From: Chryseobacterium sp.
Lineage (GTDB): Bacteria; Bacteroidota; Bacteroidia; Flavobacteriales; Weeksellaceae
Reading direction: 5' to 3'
DNA length: 64,000 nt
Assembly (NCBI GenBank): GCA_031286615.1
Contig: JAITUA010000013.1
Location: forward strand, 434,001 to 498,000
The notes beneath the pieces are model-generated. The model saw only the letters and a program-made list of their open reading frames with translations, ran no database searches and was not told where the DNA came from. A program made the position numbers and the translations under genes. Below are positions 8,116 through 15,789 of the stretch, one piece after another (the stretch's first letter is position 1; each line of letters begins with the position of its first letter).

Positions 8116-10821
8116 TTAAAACGTAACATCCAGTCCTAGATAGAAGTTCGCCTTCATGATCGGGGCATACACCATTCCTCCATCAAAATAATTTCCGAAA
8201 GGATTTTTAAAATCAACAATCGCATTTTTCTGATAATAAGAAGTCAGGTTTTCTCCACCTGCATAAGCTCTGATCTTTTTATTGAAGTTTCTTGAAATCT
8301 GAGCATTAAGAACCGCATAAGATTCCGAATACGTTGGCAACTGAAACTCTGCCGGATTACTTGAAGTATCAGGAAGTCTCTGTTTTCCTACCCAGTTTAA
8401 TGTCGTATCAAAACTCCAGAATCCGCCATTGTTATTTTTATTGGTAGAATAGGCTAGATTCACAAATCCTCTGTGCTTTGCCATAAAAGGAACCTCTCTT
8501 CTTCCTCCGATATAATCTGCCTGTACATCATAGTATTTGTAAGCAAGTCTTACATCAAAGTTTTTGAAAGGAGTGAAATCCCACTGAGTCTGGAATGAGT
8601 TTGCAAACGATTTTCCTTCCAGATTGTAGAATGTCAGCTGCTGAGGAGATTTGTCAAGATCCACCAATACCTGATCCTGGAAATCTGTTCTGAAGAAATC
8701 AGTGATGATACTGGATTTTCTTCCGAATAATTTAAATTCCTGCTGCAAGCTTGCACCATAGTTCCAGGCAATTTCAGGCTTTAAGCCGTAAATATTTCCT
8801 CCGTTGGATAAAATGTTAATGGCTCTGTTCGATGCAAAATATTGCTGGCTTTCCGCAAATACATTCGCTGTTCTGAATCCTCTTCCCGCCGAAAGTCTTA
8901 AAATAGTCTGAGGCGTGAAATCATACTTGAAATTTAGCCTTGGCGTAAACTGAGTTCCTGCCAGATTATGGAAATCAACTCTGGTTCCTGCTACTAAAGT
9001 ATATTTTAAACCTGTTAAAGTATACTCCGCAAAGATTCCCGGTACAATTTCATTTCTTTTCAGGTCGTTCAACAAATAGGTTTCCTTGTAACCGTCATAT
9101 AAGAAACTAGCTCCCGCTTTGTACTTATGATTGGTATTCCCGATAATGCTTTCAAAGATTAAATTGGAATAATATGTATGCTGTTGTCCCGCATAATTTC
9201 TCAGTCCGAAGAAACTATCCTGCTGGTGATACACATACTGGTTCATCCATCCGATGCTTTGGTAAGGTTTTCCTTTAAAAACATATCCCGTCTTATTCCA
9301 AACCTGGAATCTTGAAATATCAATTCCTACCCCATAAAAAGGCTGTTTGTCCTGAGCCAGTTTTTTATCAAAACCAACTTGTCCTGCCGTTCTTTCATCT
9401 CGGATAAAATTAATTCCGAAGTGAGATCCGAATCCTGATTTTTCAAGATCATTATAATTCAATAAATAGGCGGCATTGATCTGCGTTCCTTTTGGTCTGT
9501 CCAGAAAACCGTCATCATTCATATCCGTATTCCCGAAAGTTCCGTTTCCGTGAAGAAGGAAAGTCTGAGACCATTTGTCGTTGATAGGGGAAACATTGGT
9601 GATATTAACTTCCGCTCTTCCGTTGAAGTCAGAAAAAAGGTTCAGTGAAGTTTCCGGAGTTTTTGCATTTTTTAAAAGCTCAGTGTTAATCTGTCCTGTA
9701 ATGCTTTCGTAGCCATTCGTCACAGTGCTTCCTCCCTTAGTAAGCTGGATACTCTCAATCCATCTTCCCGGAATAAAATTTAATCCATAGGCAGAAGCCA
9801 AACCTCTGATTTCGGGCAACTGTTCTTTCGTTAAGCTGGTATATTTCTGATCCAGTCCGAGCATTTTCAGTTGTTTTGTTCCGGTAACGGCATTGCTGAA
9901 AGAAACATCAACGGTTGCATTGGTTTCAAAGCTTTCAGACAGATTACAACAGGCTGCCTTTAAAAGTTCTTTTTTATCAATATTAAAAACAAGACCTGCT
10001 TCTTTCTTGCTTAAAGAAGTTGCTGTTTTAGAACCTGTTACCACTACACCATCAATGTTTTTTTCATGTTGGGAGTGGTCTTCTTTAGCTGGTGAAGTCT
10101 CGTGGTCTTTATGATTTCCCTGCTTTGCTTCTTCTTCGTAATGTACCTTTGGATTGGCTTCACCAAAAGTAAAATCTCTGTCATACAGACAGCACCCCGG
10201 AAGACCATTGTAGGTTGCATCAGAAGTCTTGTATTTTTCATTATCATGACCTGCATCGGCAATCGCTTTTAAGATCTTATCTGCTGATGTTTTTGAAGGG
10301 TCAAAATTTAAAATAACGGTTTGCTTTTCTGCATTCCATTCTGCGGTATATGCACCTGCACTTTTTGAAGCTTTTTCAATTCTTGCTTTACAAGAAGCAC
10401 AGTTTCCTCTAACGTAGAATTCATTTTCTTTTTTATCAGAAACATTGGCATTGGTATGGTGTTCGTGATGAGTTTCCGCTTGGGATGGCTGCAAATCTCT
10501 AGTATACAGACAACATCCCGGAAGGCTATTGTAAACAGCATCTGAAGCTTTGAATTTCTCGTTATCATGGCCTGCTTCAGCCACTTTTTGAAGAATATCA
10601 TCTGTAGATACCTTGTCTGTTTCTAAAGTTAAGGTTTGAAGATCAACAGAGTAAACCGCTGTTTTTGCTCCTGCTTTTTTGGCAGCACCTTCAATTCTTG
10701 TTTTGCACATTTCACAGTTCCCTTTTACCTTGAACTGATTTTTTGAAAGTGTTTGAGCAGATATAAATTGTGTAAATAGGAATAATGCACCAAGTATAAA
10801 CCTGGAAATTGATAATTTCAT
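8116..10821 (-). CDS. TonB-dependent receptor with two N-terminal HMA metal-binding domains
   Basis: This 901-residue outer-membrane protein has a signal peptide (about 1-22, ending SAQ). Two heavy-metal-associated (HMA) modules follow, with CxxC pairs at Cys36/Cys39 and Cys141/Cys144. Each is followed by AGHDNEK and then LPGCCLY (about 100-106 and 207-213). His-rich linkers lie at about 117-123 and 227-253. The plug begins near 257 (DGVVVTGSK) and contains AACCNLSESFETNATVDVS, typical of this receptor subfamily. The beta-barrel runs to the C-terminal aromatic-rich end (LGLDVTF). By family, HMA domains bind soft metals such as Cu(I), so the receptor probably imports or senses copper or a similar metal. 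The two modules look like a recent internal duplication. The Cys-rich protein and the His/Cys-repeat lipoprotein upstream support a metal role. Confidence 0.88.
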   Translation of the reverse strand: MKLSISRFILGALFLFTQFISAQTLSKNQFKVKGNCEMCKTRIEGAAKKAGAKTAVYSVDLQTLTLETDKVSTDDILQKVAEAGHDNEKFKASDAVYNSLPGCCLYTRDLQPSQAETHHEHHTNANVSDKKENEFYVRGNCASCKARIEKASKSAGAYTAEWNAEKQTVILNFDPSKTSADKILKAIADAGHDNEKYKTSDATYNGLPGCCLYDRDFTFGEANPKVHYEEEAKQGNHKDHETSPAKEDHSQHEKNIDGVVVTGSKTATSLSKKEAGLVFNIDKKELLKAACCNLSESFETNATVDVSFSNAVTGTKQLKMLGLDQKYTSLTKEQLPEIRGLASAYGLNFIPGRWIESIQLTKGGSTVTNGYESITGQINTELLKNAKTPETSLNLFSDFNGRAEVNITNVSPINDKWSQTFLLHGNGTFGNTDMNDDGFLDRPKGTQINAAYLLNYNDLEKSGFGSHFGINFIRDERTAGQVGFDKKLAQDKQPFYGVGIDISRFQVWNKTGYVFKGKPYQSIGWMNQYVYHQQDSFFGLRNYAGQQHTYYSNLIFESIIGNTNHKYKAGASFLYDGYKETYLLNDLKRNEIVPGIFAEYTLTGLKYTLVAGTRVDFHNLAGTQFTPRLNFKYDFTPQTILRLSAGRGFRTANVFAESQQYFASNRAINILSNGGNIYGLKPEIAWNYGASLQQEFKLFGRKSSIITDFFRTDFQDQVLVDLDKSPQQLTFYNLEGKSFANSFQTQWDFTPFKNFDVRLAYKYYDVQADYIGGRREVPFMAKHRGFVNLAYSTNKNNNGGFWSFDTTLNWVGKQRLPDTSSNPAEFQLPTYSESYAVLNAQISRNFNKKIRAYAGGENLTSYYQKNAIVDFKNPFGNYFDGGMVYAPIMKANFYLGLDVTF

Positions 10822-10890
10822 TTTATTTAAAAGTTTAAATTAATTAAAAATCAGCTCATTATAGAGTATAATGAACCCATGGTATTTTAA

Positions 10891-11253
10891 TTAACCTATC
10901 TTAGGCGGCTGCCAGATTTCTTTTAAACGGTCTGAAAGATAAGGGTCTGAATATTGAAACTGTGGATTCTTATTCGCTTTGTAATAAGATAGTTCCAAAC
11001 GTAGATTTTTTGAGAAAGGAGTTTCAATAAAAGTATAGCAGGCAACACATGATGAGCAACAGTCATCATTACATGATTTTGTTTTATCATGTTCGCTGTC
11101 TTTTTTTGAAGAATGGTTTTTGCAGCAGTCACTTTTTTTAGAAGATTCTGCTTTACAGCATGTTTCCTGCATTGCCTGCGCATAGAAATTGTCCTTGGGA
11201 ATTAAAAAAACTCCCAGGCAAAATACAATTGCAAGTAGATGAAACAGCTTCAT
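10891..11253 (-). CDS. Small Cys-rich secreted protein (HYC_CC_PP-like)
   Basis: The start is placed at the ATG at 11253. The longer frame to 11292 would overlap the upstream lipoprotein gene and put extra residues before a clear signal peptide (MKLFHLLAIVFCLGVFLIP). The 120-residue product carries a cluster of Cys pairs and Lys/Asp/His: ETCCK, SDCCKNH, NDDCCSSCVACY. It ends in IWQPPKIG. This fits the small Bacteroidota family named for its conserved HYC, CC and PP patterns; its function is not known. It lies between the HMA-TonB receptor (69 bp) and a His/Cys-repeat lipoprotein (19 bp), all on the same strand. Metal handling is therefore a reasonable inference. Confidence 0.75.
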   Translation of the reverse strand: MKLFHLLAIVFCLGVFLIPKDNFYAQAMQETCCKAESSKKSDCCKNHSSKKDSEHDKTKSCNDDCCSSCVACYTFIETPFSKNLRLELSYYKANKNPQFQYSDPYLSDRLKEIWQPPKIG

Positions 11254-11272
11254 ATCTGCAAAAATAAGAAAT

Positions 11273-11920
11273 TTATGGCAAAGGATCACCAACTTTTAGA
11301 GAACAGCTGTGCCAAGGTTCTCCATGTGCCGGGTTTAACTTGGGTTTTTCTCCCATAGCCAGATTCTGTGCAGGTGCTGGAGCAGGGTTGGGAGTAGTCT
11401 GTACTACATTTTGTGTTGGTTGAGAAGCTGGTGCAGGTTTACTGTTTAAAGGTTGTCCTACCGGAATGTCACATCGGTGTCCGGGCTGTCCGTGTGGAGG
11501 ATTCATCCCCGGAGCAGTTTTTGCCTGCTTCCCGTTATTGTCAAGAGTGATTTTTCCCGGTGATACTGCATTAGGATCAATCTGAACAATATTATTTCCG
11601 TTTGTATTTATATTTTGTGAAGCAGGAGCTGCAGGAGCAGGCTTGCTATTCAGAGGTTGTCCTACCGGAATGTCACATCTATGACCAGGTTGTCCATGTG
11701 GAGGATTCATACCAGGGGCGGTAGCCATTGGAGCAGGAGTAGAGGCAGATTGAATACCTGCCTGATCCATCAGTGATGTTTTTGAGGTTGTATTAAGGGC
11801 TACGCTGGGTTGTCCGGCGTTGGCTTCTTCTTTTAAATAAGTGGCTTTTTCATCCTTTTTGCAAGATGCAGCTAATAGTGATACAGCGATCAAACCTATA
11901 AATGTATTCTTCATATCCAT
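11273..11920 (-). CDS. Lipoprotein with repeated HGxPGHRCD modules
   Basis: This 215-residue protein has a lipoprotein signal (SLLAASC, lipid-modified Cys20). The ATG two codons downstream (11914) is an equal start choice. The mature part is Pro/Ala/Gln-rich and holds two exact 31-residue copies (67-97 and 135-165) built on NPPHGQPGHRCDIPVGQPL. A degenerate third copy ends the protein (about 195-215, NPAHGEPWHSCSLKVGDPLP). Each copy keeps two His and one Cys, which could bind metal. The function is unknown. The motif recurs in Flavobacteriia proteins as far as I recall, but I cannot name a family. Position upstream of the Cys-rich protein and the HMA-TonB receptor suggests one metal-related transcription unit. 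Confidence 0.75.
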   Translation of the reverse strand: MDMKNTFIGLIAVSLLAASCKKDEKATYLKEEANAGQPSVALNTTSKTSLMDQAGIQSASTPAPMATAPGMNPPHGQPGHRCDIPVGQPLNSKPAPAAPASQNINTNGNNIVQIDPNAVSPGKITLDNNGKQAKTAPGMNPPHGQPGHRCDIPVGQPLNSKPAPASQPTQNVVQTTPNPAPAPAQNLAMGEKPKLNPAHGEPWHSCSLKVGDPLP

Positions 11921-11992
11921 GGGTATGAAACAAAATTAGCAAAACATTTTCAATTGTTTTGCTAATTTTATACTTATAATTTGATTTTTGGA

Positions 11993-12679
11993 TTAATTTT
12001 TCACCAAAAGTCTGAATCCTTCTCCGTGAACGTTGATAATTTCCAATCCTTCATCGTCTTTTAACAGCTTACGAAGTTTTGCAATATATACGTCCATACT
12101 TCTTGCTGTAAAGTAATTTTCCTTTTTCCAGATTTTTCTTAAAGCAAGATCTCTAGGCATGAAATCGTTTCTATGGATACAAAGTAGCTTCAATAATTCA
12201 TTTTCTTTAGGAGAAAGTTTGTATTCTTTATCACCTACTTTCAACTGTCTCAGCATAGAGTCAAAGAAAATATTACTGATTTTAAACTGCTCCTGTTCCT
12301 CATTTTCCAATGTAGAACTTCTCTGCAGAATAGCCTTGATTTTGTATAAAAGAAGCTCAGTATCGAAAGGTTTTGTGATATAATCATCAGCTCCCAACTG
12401 GTATCCTTTCAAAATATCTTCTCTCATATTTCTTGCGGTAAGAAATATGATTGGTGTATTTTTATCAATCTTTTTTACATCTTCAGCTAATGAAAACCCA
12501 TCTTTTTTAGGCATCATTACGTCAAATATGCAGATGTCGAATTCATTTTCTGTAAATTCTTTAAGTCCCTGCTCCCCATCAGTAGCCAGTGTTACTTCAA
12601 AATTATTGATGGTTAAATAATCTTTAAGCACCGCCCCGAAACTCTGATCGTCCTCTACTAATAATATTCTGTTGCTCAT
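11993..12679 (-). CDS. OmpR-family response regulator
   Basis: This 228-residue cytoplasmic regulator has a receiver domain (about 1-120). The acidic pocket is EDD at 9-11, the phosphorylation site Asp53 (IFDVMMP), the Thr switch is in FLTAR, and the conserved Lys is in ITKPF. A C-terminal winged-helix DNA-binding domain (about 130-226) contains the PRDLALRKIW and RSMDVYIAKLRKLL segments. It is transcribed with, and 162 bp downstream of, a histidine kinase on the same strand, so it is the probable partner. The architecture resembles Bacteroides RprY, but orthology is not shown. Its targets are unknown. Confidence 0.9.
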   Translation of the reverse strand: MSNRILLVEDDQSFGAVLKDYLTINNFEVTLATDGEQGLKEFTENEFDICIFDVMMPKKDGFSLAEDVKKIDKNTPIIFLTARNMREDILKGYQLGADDYITKPFDTELLLYKIKAILQRSSTLENEEQEQFKISNIFFDSMLRQLKVGDKEYKLSPKENELLKLLCIHRNDFMPRDLALRKIWKKENYFTARSMDVYIAKLRKLLKDDEGLEIINVHGEGFRLLVKN

Positions 12680-12773
12680 AACTTTTAATAATTAATAATT
12701 AACATTAAGAATGAACTTCCTCACTCTATCTTCTATATTTTGATATTTGGTTTAAACTTTATAATTGATGAAT

Positions 12774-12817
12774 GATAAATGATGGTTGATATGAAAGAGA
12801 TCTTTTTATCATTTATC
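12774..12817. repeat. 10-bp perfect inverted repeat between kinase and regulator
   Basis: The arms GATAAATGAT (12774-12783) and ATCATTTATC (12808-12817) enclose 24 bases. The surrounding DNA is built of ATGAT-like words. The hairpin lies in the 162-bp gap between the histidine kinase and response regulator genes. It could be a dispersed palindromic repeat or an attenuating RNA hairpin. No T run follows on the minus strand. Confidence 0.5.
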
Positions 12818-12841
12818 GCTTATCATCTAGCATTTATTTTT

Positions 12842-14386
12842 CTAGCCCATCGGCAGTTTTATCGTGAACGTACTTCCATTTCCTTTATGAGAGTCTACGA
12901 TGATCTGTCCTTTGTGCAGTTCTACAATTTTCTTCACATAGGAAAGGCCTAATCCCTGTCCTTTTACATTGTGAATATTTCCGGTTTCTTCCCTGAAGAA
13001 TTTTTCGAAAATTTTAGTTTTATTCTGAGTATCCATTCCCATTCCCTTATCGGAAATTTCAATGATATACCAGTGTCCTTCATTTCTTGTTTCCACATGT
13101 ATTTCCGGTGCTTCAGGAGAATATTTATTGGCATTATCCAGTAAGTTGACCAGCATGTTTGAAATGTGGAATTCGTCTATTTTAAAATTATAATGGGTGG
13201 CATTAAATTTCTGGGTAAGCGAACCGTTTCTTTGCTGTACAATCAGATTGAAAGATTCTGTAGTTCTTTTTATCAGTTCTCTTACATTGGTTTCTTTTAA
13301 AAACAGTTCTACTTCATTTCTTTCAAGTTTAGACATATTGAGTACGTTTTCCACTTGCTTTTTCATCCTTAAATTCTCCTGCTTGATCAGTTCTGAATAA
13401 TATTTTACCTTATCCGGATTGGTAGCAATTTTATCATTCGCCAAAGAGTCTGTTGCAACAGAGATAGTTGCCAATGGTGTTTTGAACTCATGAGACATGT
13501 TGTTGATGAAGTCTGTTTTTACTTCAGCAAGTTTTTTCTGTCTCATCATATAATTGATGGAAATAATATAAATTCCAAGAATAGTAAGAAGGGAAAGAAA
13601 TGTTCCTAAAAGCATTGGCCAGTTGTTCATCGCCAGTGAGTATTCTTTTTTAGGGAAAACCAATGCGAGGCTGTACAGTGTATTTTTTTTATCTGCAAAA
13701 AGTGGAAAACTGTAGATATTACTGTCTTTCTTCTCTTTGTAAGCTTTATTCACAATGCTTGTCAGCTTATTGTTGCGGTCAAGAACTCCATATCCGAACT
13801 TGGCAGATATTCCTCTTATTTTGAGTTCTTTAGCAATCACGGAATCAAGCGTTTTAGGATCCACTCTTTTTGTGATAGGGAGATTATTACCATATACTTT
13901 CACAAATTCTTTCATGGAGTAATCTCCGGTTTCAATCTCCTGATTGATATCTGTAGTAAGAAGTTCGCGGTTAGTGGTATCTCTTTTTATTTTATAGGCT
14001 GCCTCGTCTGTATATAAAGTTGTGAGCTTGATAGAGTCTCCTTTTTGGGAAATCGGCAGCTGTGTTTTTTCAATAATATTTTTAGAGTAAATAATCTGTC
14101 TCTGAGTACCGGAGTCTTCAACCTGTTGAATAGTCGTTAAAGACGGTTGTTTGCTGTTCGCAAGAATATTTTTTCTGAAATCCTTATAATCCTGATTCAG
14201 GTATTTGTCGGCTTCAATCTCTTCAATACTTTTTGAAGTACTTTCCAAAACTGCATACACTTTATTTGAAAAATCCTGTTCCAGTACACCGTAATAGCCT
14301 TTCAACCAATAAAATTGGAGCGTCACAAAGACAATCAGTGAGATTGTCATAAACACTGAAATTATTGGGATGAATTTGTTATTCAT
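12842..14386 (-). CDS. Two-component sensor histidine kinase
   Basis: This 514-residue membrane kinase has a transmembrane segment at about 8-28, an extracytoplasmic sensor region to about 250 and a second transmembrane segment (about 257-280). The HisKA H-box is INNMSHEFKTPLATIS, with the phosphorylated residue His299. The ATPase part has the N-box (NLLDNANKYSPEAPE), the G1 box (ISDKGMGMD) and the G2 box (KGQGLGLSYVKKI). The long extracytoplasmic domain has no recognised ligand-binding motif. The cognate regulator follows on the same strand. The arrangement resembles Bacteroides RprX/RprY. The signal sensed is unknown; the nearby metal genes on the same strand are suggestive only. Confidence 0.9.
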   Translation of the reverse strand: MNNKFIPIISVFMTISLIVFVTLQFYWLKGYYGVLEQDFSNKVYAVLESTSKSIEEIEADKYLNQDYKDFRKNILANSKQPSLTTIQQVEDSGTQRQIIYSKNIIEKTQLPISQKGDSIKLTTLYTDEAAYKIKRDTTNRELLTTDINQEIETGDYSMKEFVKVYGNNLPITKRVDPKTLDSVIAKELKIRGISAKFGYGVLDRNNKLTSIVNKAYKEKKDSNIYSFPLFADKKNTLYSLALVFPKKEYSLAMNNWPMLLGTFLSLLTILGIYIISINYMMRQKKLAEVKTDFINNMSHEFKTPLATISVATDSLANDKIATNPDKVKYYSELIKQENLRMKKQVENVLNMSKLERNEVELFLKETNVRELIKRTTESFNLIVQQRNGSLTQKFNATHYNFKIDEFHISNMLVNLLDNANKYSPEAPEIHVETRNEGHWYIIEISDKGMGMDTQNKTKIFEKFFREETGNIHNVKGQGLGLSYVKKIVELHKGQIIVDSHKGNGSTFTIKLPMG

Positions 14387-14462
14387 TATTTAAATATATA
14401 TGTTTTGGAAAAATGAATGTTAAAATTAATTGTTTTAAGACTACATAAACAAAAAACGAGCC

Positions 14463-14510
14463 AAATAATTGTTTTTTTTCTCTTAAAAGAGTGTTTTTTA
14501 ACAATTATTT
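14463..14510. promoter_or_regulatory. Nested palindrome in a divergent intergenic region
   Basis: The outer arms AAATAATTGTT (14463-14473) and AACAATTATTT (14500-14510) enclose a near-centred inner palindrome CTCTT-aa-AAGAG (14480-14491). It lies between the divergently transcribed histidine kinase and START-like gene, where an operator would be expected. No regulator is assigned. A structural hairpin is the alternative. Confidence 0.45.
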
Positions 14511-14587
14511 ATGAATTATCTTTTACTTGTCATATGAAAAGTCCCTTTCAATAAATAAAGTGTTAACTTTATTAAAAATAAAAATAT

Positions 14588-15079
14588 ATGGATTCTAATA
14601 TCATTTTCAACAAAGATTTTGATGCAGCTACTATCTATGTTATGAAAATCTATAAGGCTGATGTTTCAACAGTATGGGATTATTTTACCAAATCTGAATT
14701 ATTGGATCAATGGTGGGGACCTAAACCCTGGAGATGTGAAACGGTAAAACAGGATTTCAGAGAAGGTGGAATCTGGATGTATGCAATGGTAGGCCCAAAC
14801 GGTGAAAAGGTACCTATGTATTCTCAGTCTCAATATGGCGAAATTACGGAGCACAGAAGTCTTGACTGGATGAGTGCTTTTTGTGACGAAAAAGGAAATA
14901 TTAATGAAGATTTTCCAAGGTCAAAATGGCTGCTCGGCTTTACCGGAGTGGAAGAGGGAACCAAAGTAACCATCAATATTCACTACCATTCCGAGGAAGT
15001 TATGAAAAAAATCTTGGATATGGGATTTGAAGAAGGCTTTAAAATGGGACTTAGCCAACTTGAAGAACTGATTGGATAA
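14588..15079 (+). CDS. SRPBCC/AHSA1-like (START-fold) protein
   Basis: This 163-residue cytoplasmic protein has the AHSA1-type START-like fold. The signature segments are VSTVWDYFTKSELLDQWWGPKPW (about 28-50), FREGGIWMYAMVGPNGE, and a C-terminal helix containing GFEEGFKMGLSQLEELI. The family forms a hydrophobic cavity for ligands, or relates to the Hsp90 co-chaperone Aha1. No specific function can be assigned to this member. It stands alone, divergent from the histidine kinase and followed by a palindromic terminator. Confidence 0.82.
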   Translation: MDSNIIFNKDFDAATIYVMKIYKADVSTVWDYFTKSELLDQWWGPKPWRCETVKQDFREGGIWMYAMVGPNGEKVPMYSQSQYGEITEHRSLDWMSAFCDEKGNINEDFPRSKWLLGFTGVEEGTKVTINIHYHSEEVMKKILDMGFEEGFKMGLSQLEELIG

Positions 15080-15110
15080 ATCTGAAAATGTATAGAATAC
15101 AGTTATTTAT

Positions 15111-15150
15111 AAAAAGAAGAAGGTTTTTCCATGGAAAAACCCTCTTTTTA
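15111..15150. terminator. Bidirectional terminator between convergent genes
   Basis: A 20-bp perfect palindrome (15122-15141) is flanked by A on one side and T on the other. It serves the START-like gene and possibly the convergent gene ending at 15200. Confidence 0.8.
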
Positions 15151-15199
15151 TTTATCGGCAGTTATTAACTTCCTGCTGCTTTCTTCCTGTTTCCAGCTT

Positions 15200-15538
15200 T
15201 TATAAAAGCTCTTCTTCCTGGAAGTAATGAATAATCGCCTTTTTCATAAGTAAGCTCTGCTCATTGGGCTTTAATTCCGGAAGGTCTTCCAGTTTGTCGA
15301 ACTGTGGCCATCCGTCTTCATAGTGTGTGAATTTATAATAGCCAAAAGGCTCAAGCAATCTGCACACTGCAATATGAATAAGGTTTACCTTGTCTTCTTT
15401 AGTATATTTTTGCTGGCCGCTTCCCAGTTCCTGCAACCCTATCAAAAATAAAAGGGTTTCTATGGGCGGGTTCTTCTCAGTCTGGAAATTGTCTTCAAAG
15501 AACTGTTCTATTTTTTTCCAATATTCGGACTCGTTCAT
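15200..15538 (-). CDS. Conserved hypothetical protein, 112 aa
   Basis: A soluble, acidic, probably all-helical protein with no signal peptide. Visible features include PPIETLLFLIGLQELG, EDKVNLIHIAVCRLLEPFGYYKF and a hydrophilic DGWPQFDKLEDLPELKPNEQ linker. I do not recognise a named family, although similar short proteins seem common in Flavobacteriia. It lies downstream of, and on the same strand as, a 58-residue membrane protein gene (36 bp) and the S9 peptidase, so the three may form an operon. Confidence 0.65.
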   Translation of the reverse strand: MNESEYWKKIEQFFEDNFQTEKNPPIETLLFLIGLQELGSGQQKYTKEDKVNLIHIAVCRLLEPFGYYKFTHYEDGWPQFDKLEDLPELKPNEQSLLMKKAIIHYFQEEELL

Positions 15539-15574
15539 ATAATTATAACTGCCATTTTATCATGACAATATCTT

Positions 15575-15751
15575 TTATAAATTGTTATTTTCTTTATTTT
15601 TAATGTCTTCTTCTCTCGCTTTTTCCAGAAGATCCTGTATTTTTTCTTCTTGTTTGGCTTTAAAGTCTTCTCTCTTTTCCATTCGGGTAATTTTCTGCTT
15701 TTGAATCAGGTAATAAATGATGGCAATTGAAATGAAAACTAATAATAACAT
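15575..15751 (-). CDS. Small single-span membrane protein, 58 aa
   Basis: The frame begins at the ATG at 15751 and ends with TAA at 15575. An N-terminal hydrophobic helix (residues 1-16, MLLLVFISIAIIYYLI) is followed by a strongly charged helical tail rich in Lys and Glu (KREDFKAKQEEKIQDLLEKA). The tail is probably a short cytoplasmic coiled coil. Amino-acid make-up and position fit a real gene: 38 bp downstream of the S9 peptidase, 36 bp upstream of the 112-residue hypothetical, same strand. No function is known. Similar small TM-plus-coil proteins occur in many Bacteroidota. Confidence 0.55.
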   Translation of the reverse strand: MLLLVFISIAIIYYLIQKQKITRMEKREDFKAKQEEKIQDLLEKAREEDIKNKENNNL

Positions 15752-15789
15752 ATGCGTTATATTTGAAATTAATGAAGAAAAGAATACAA

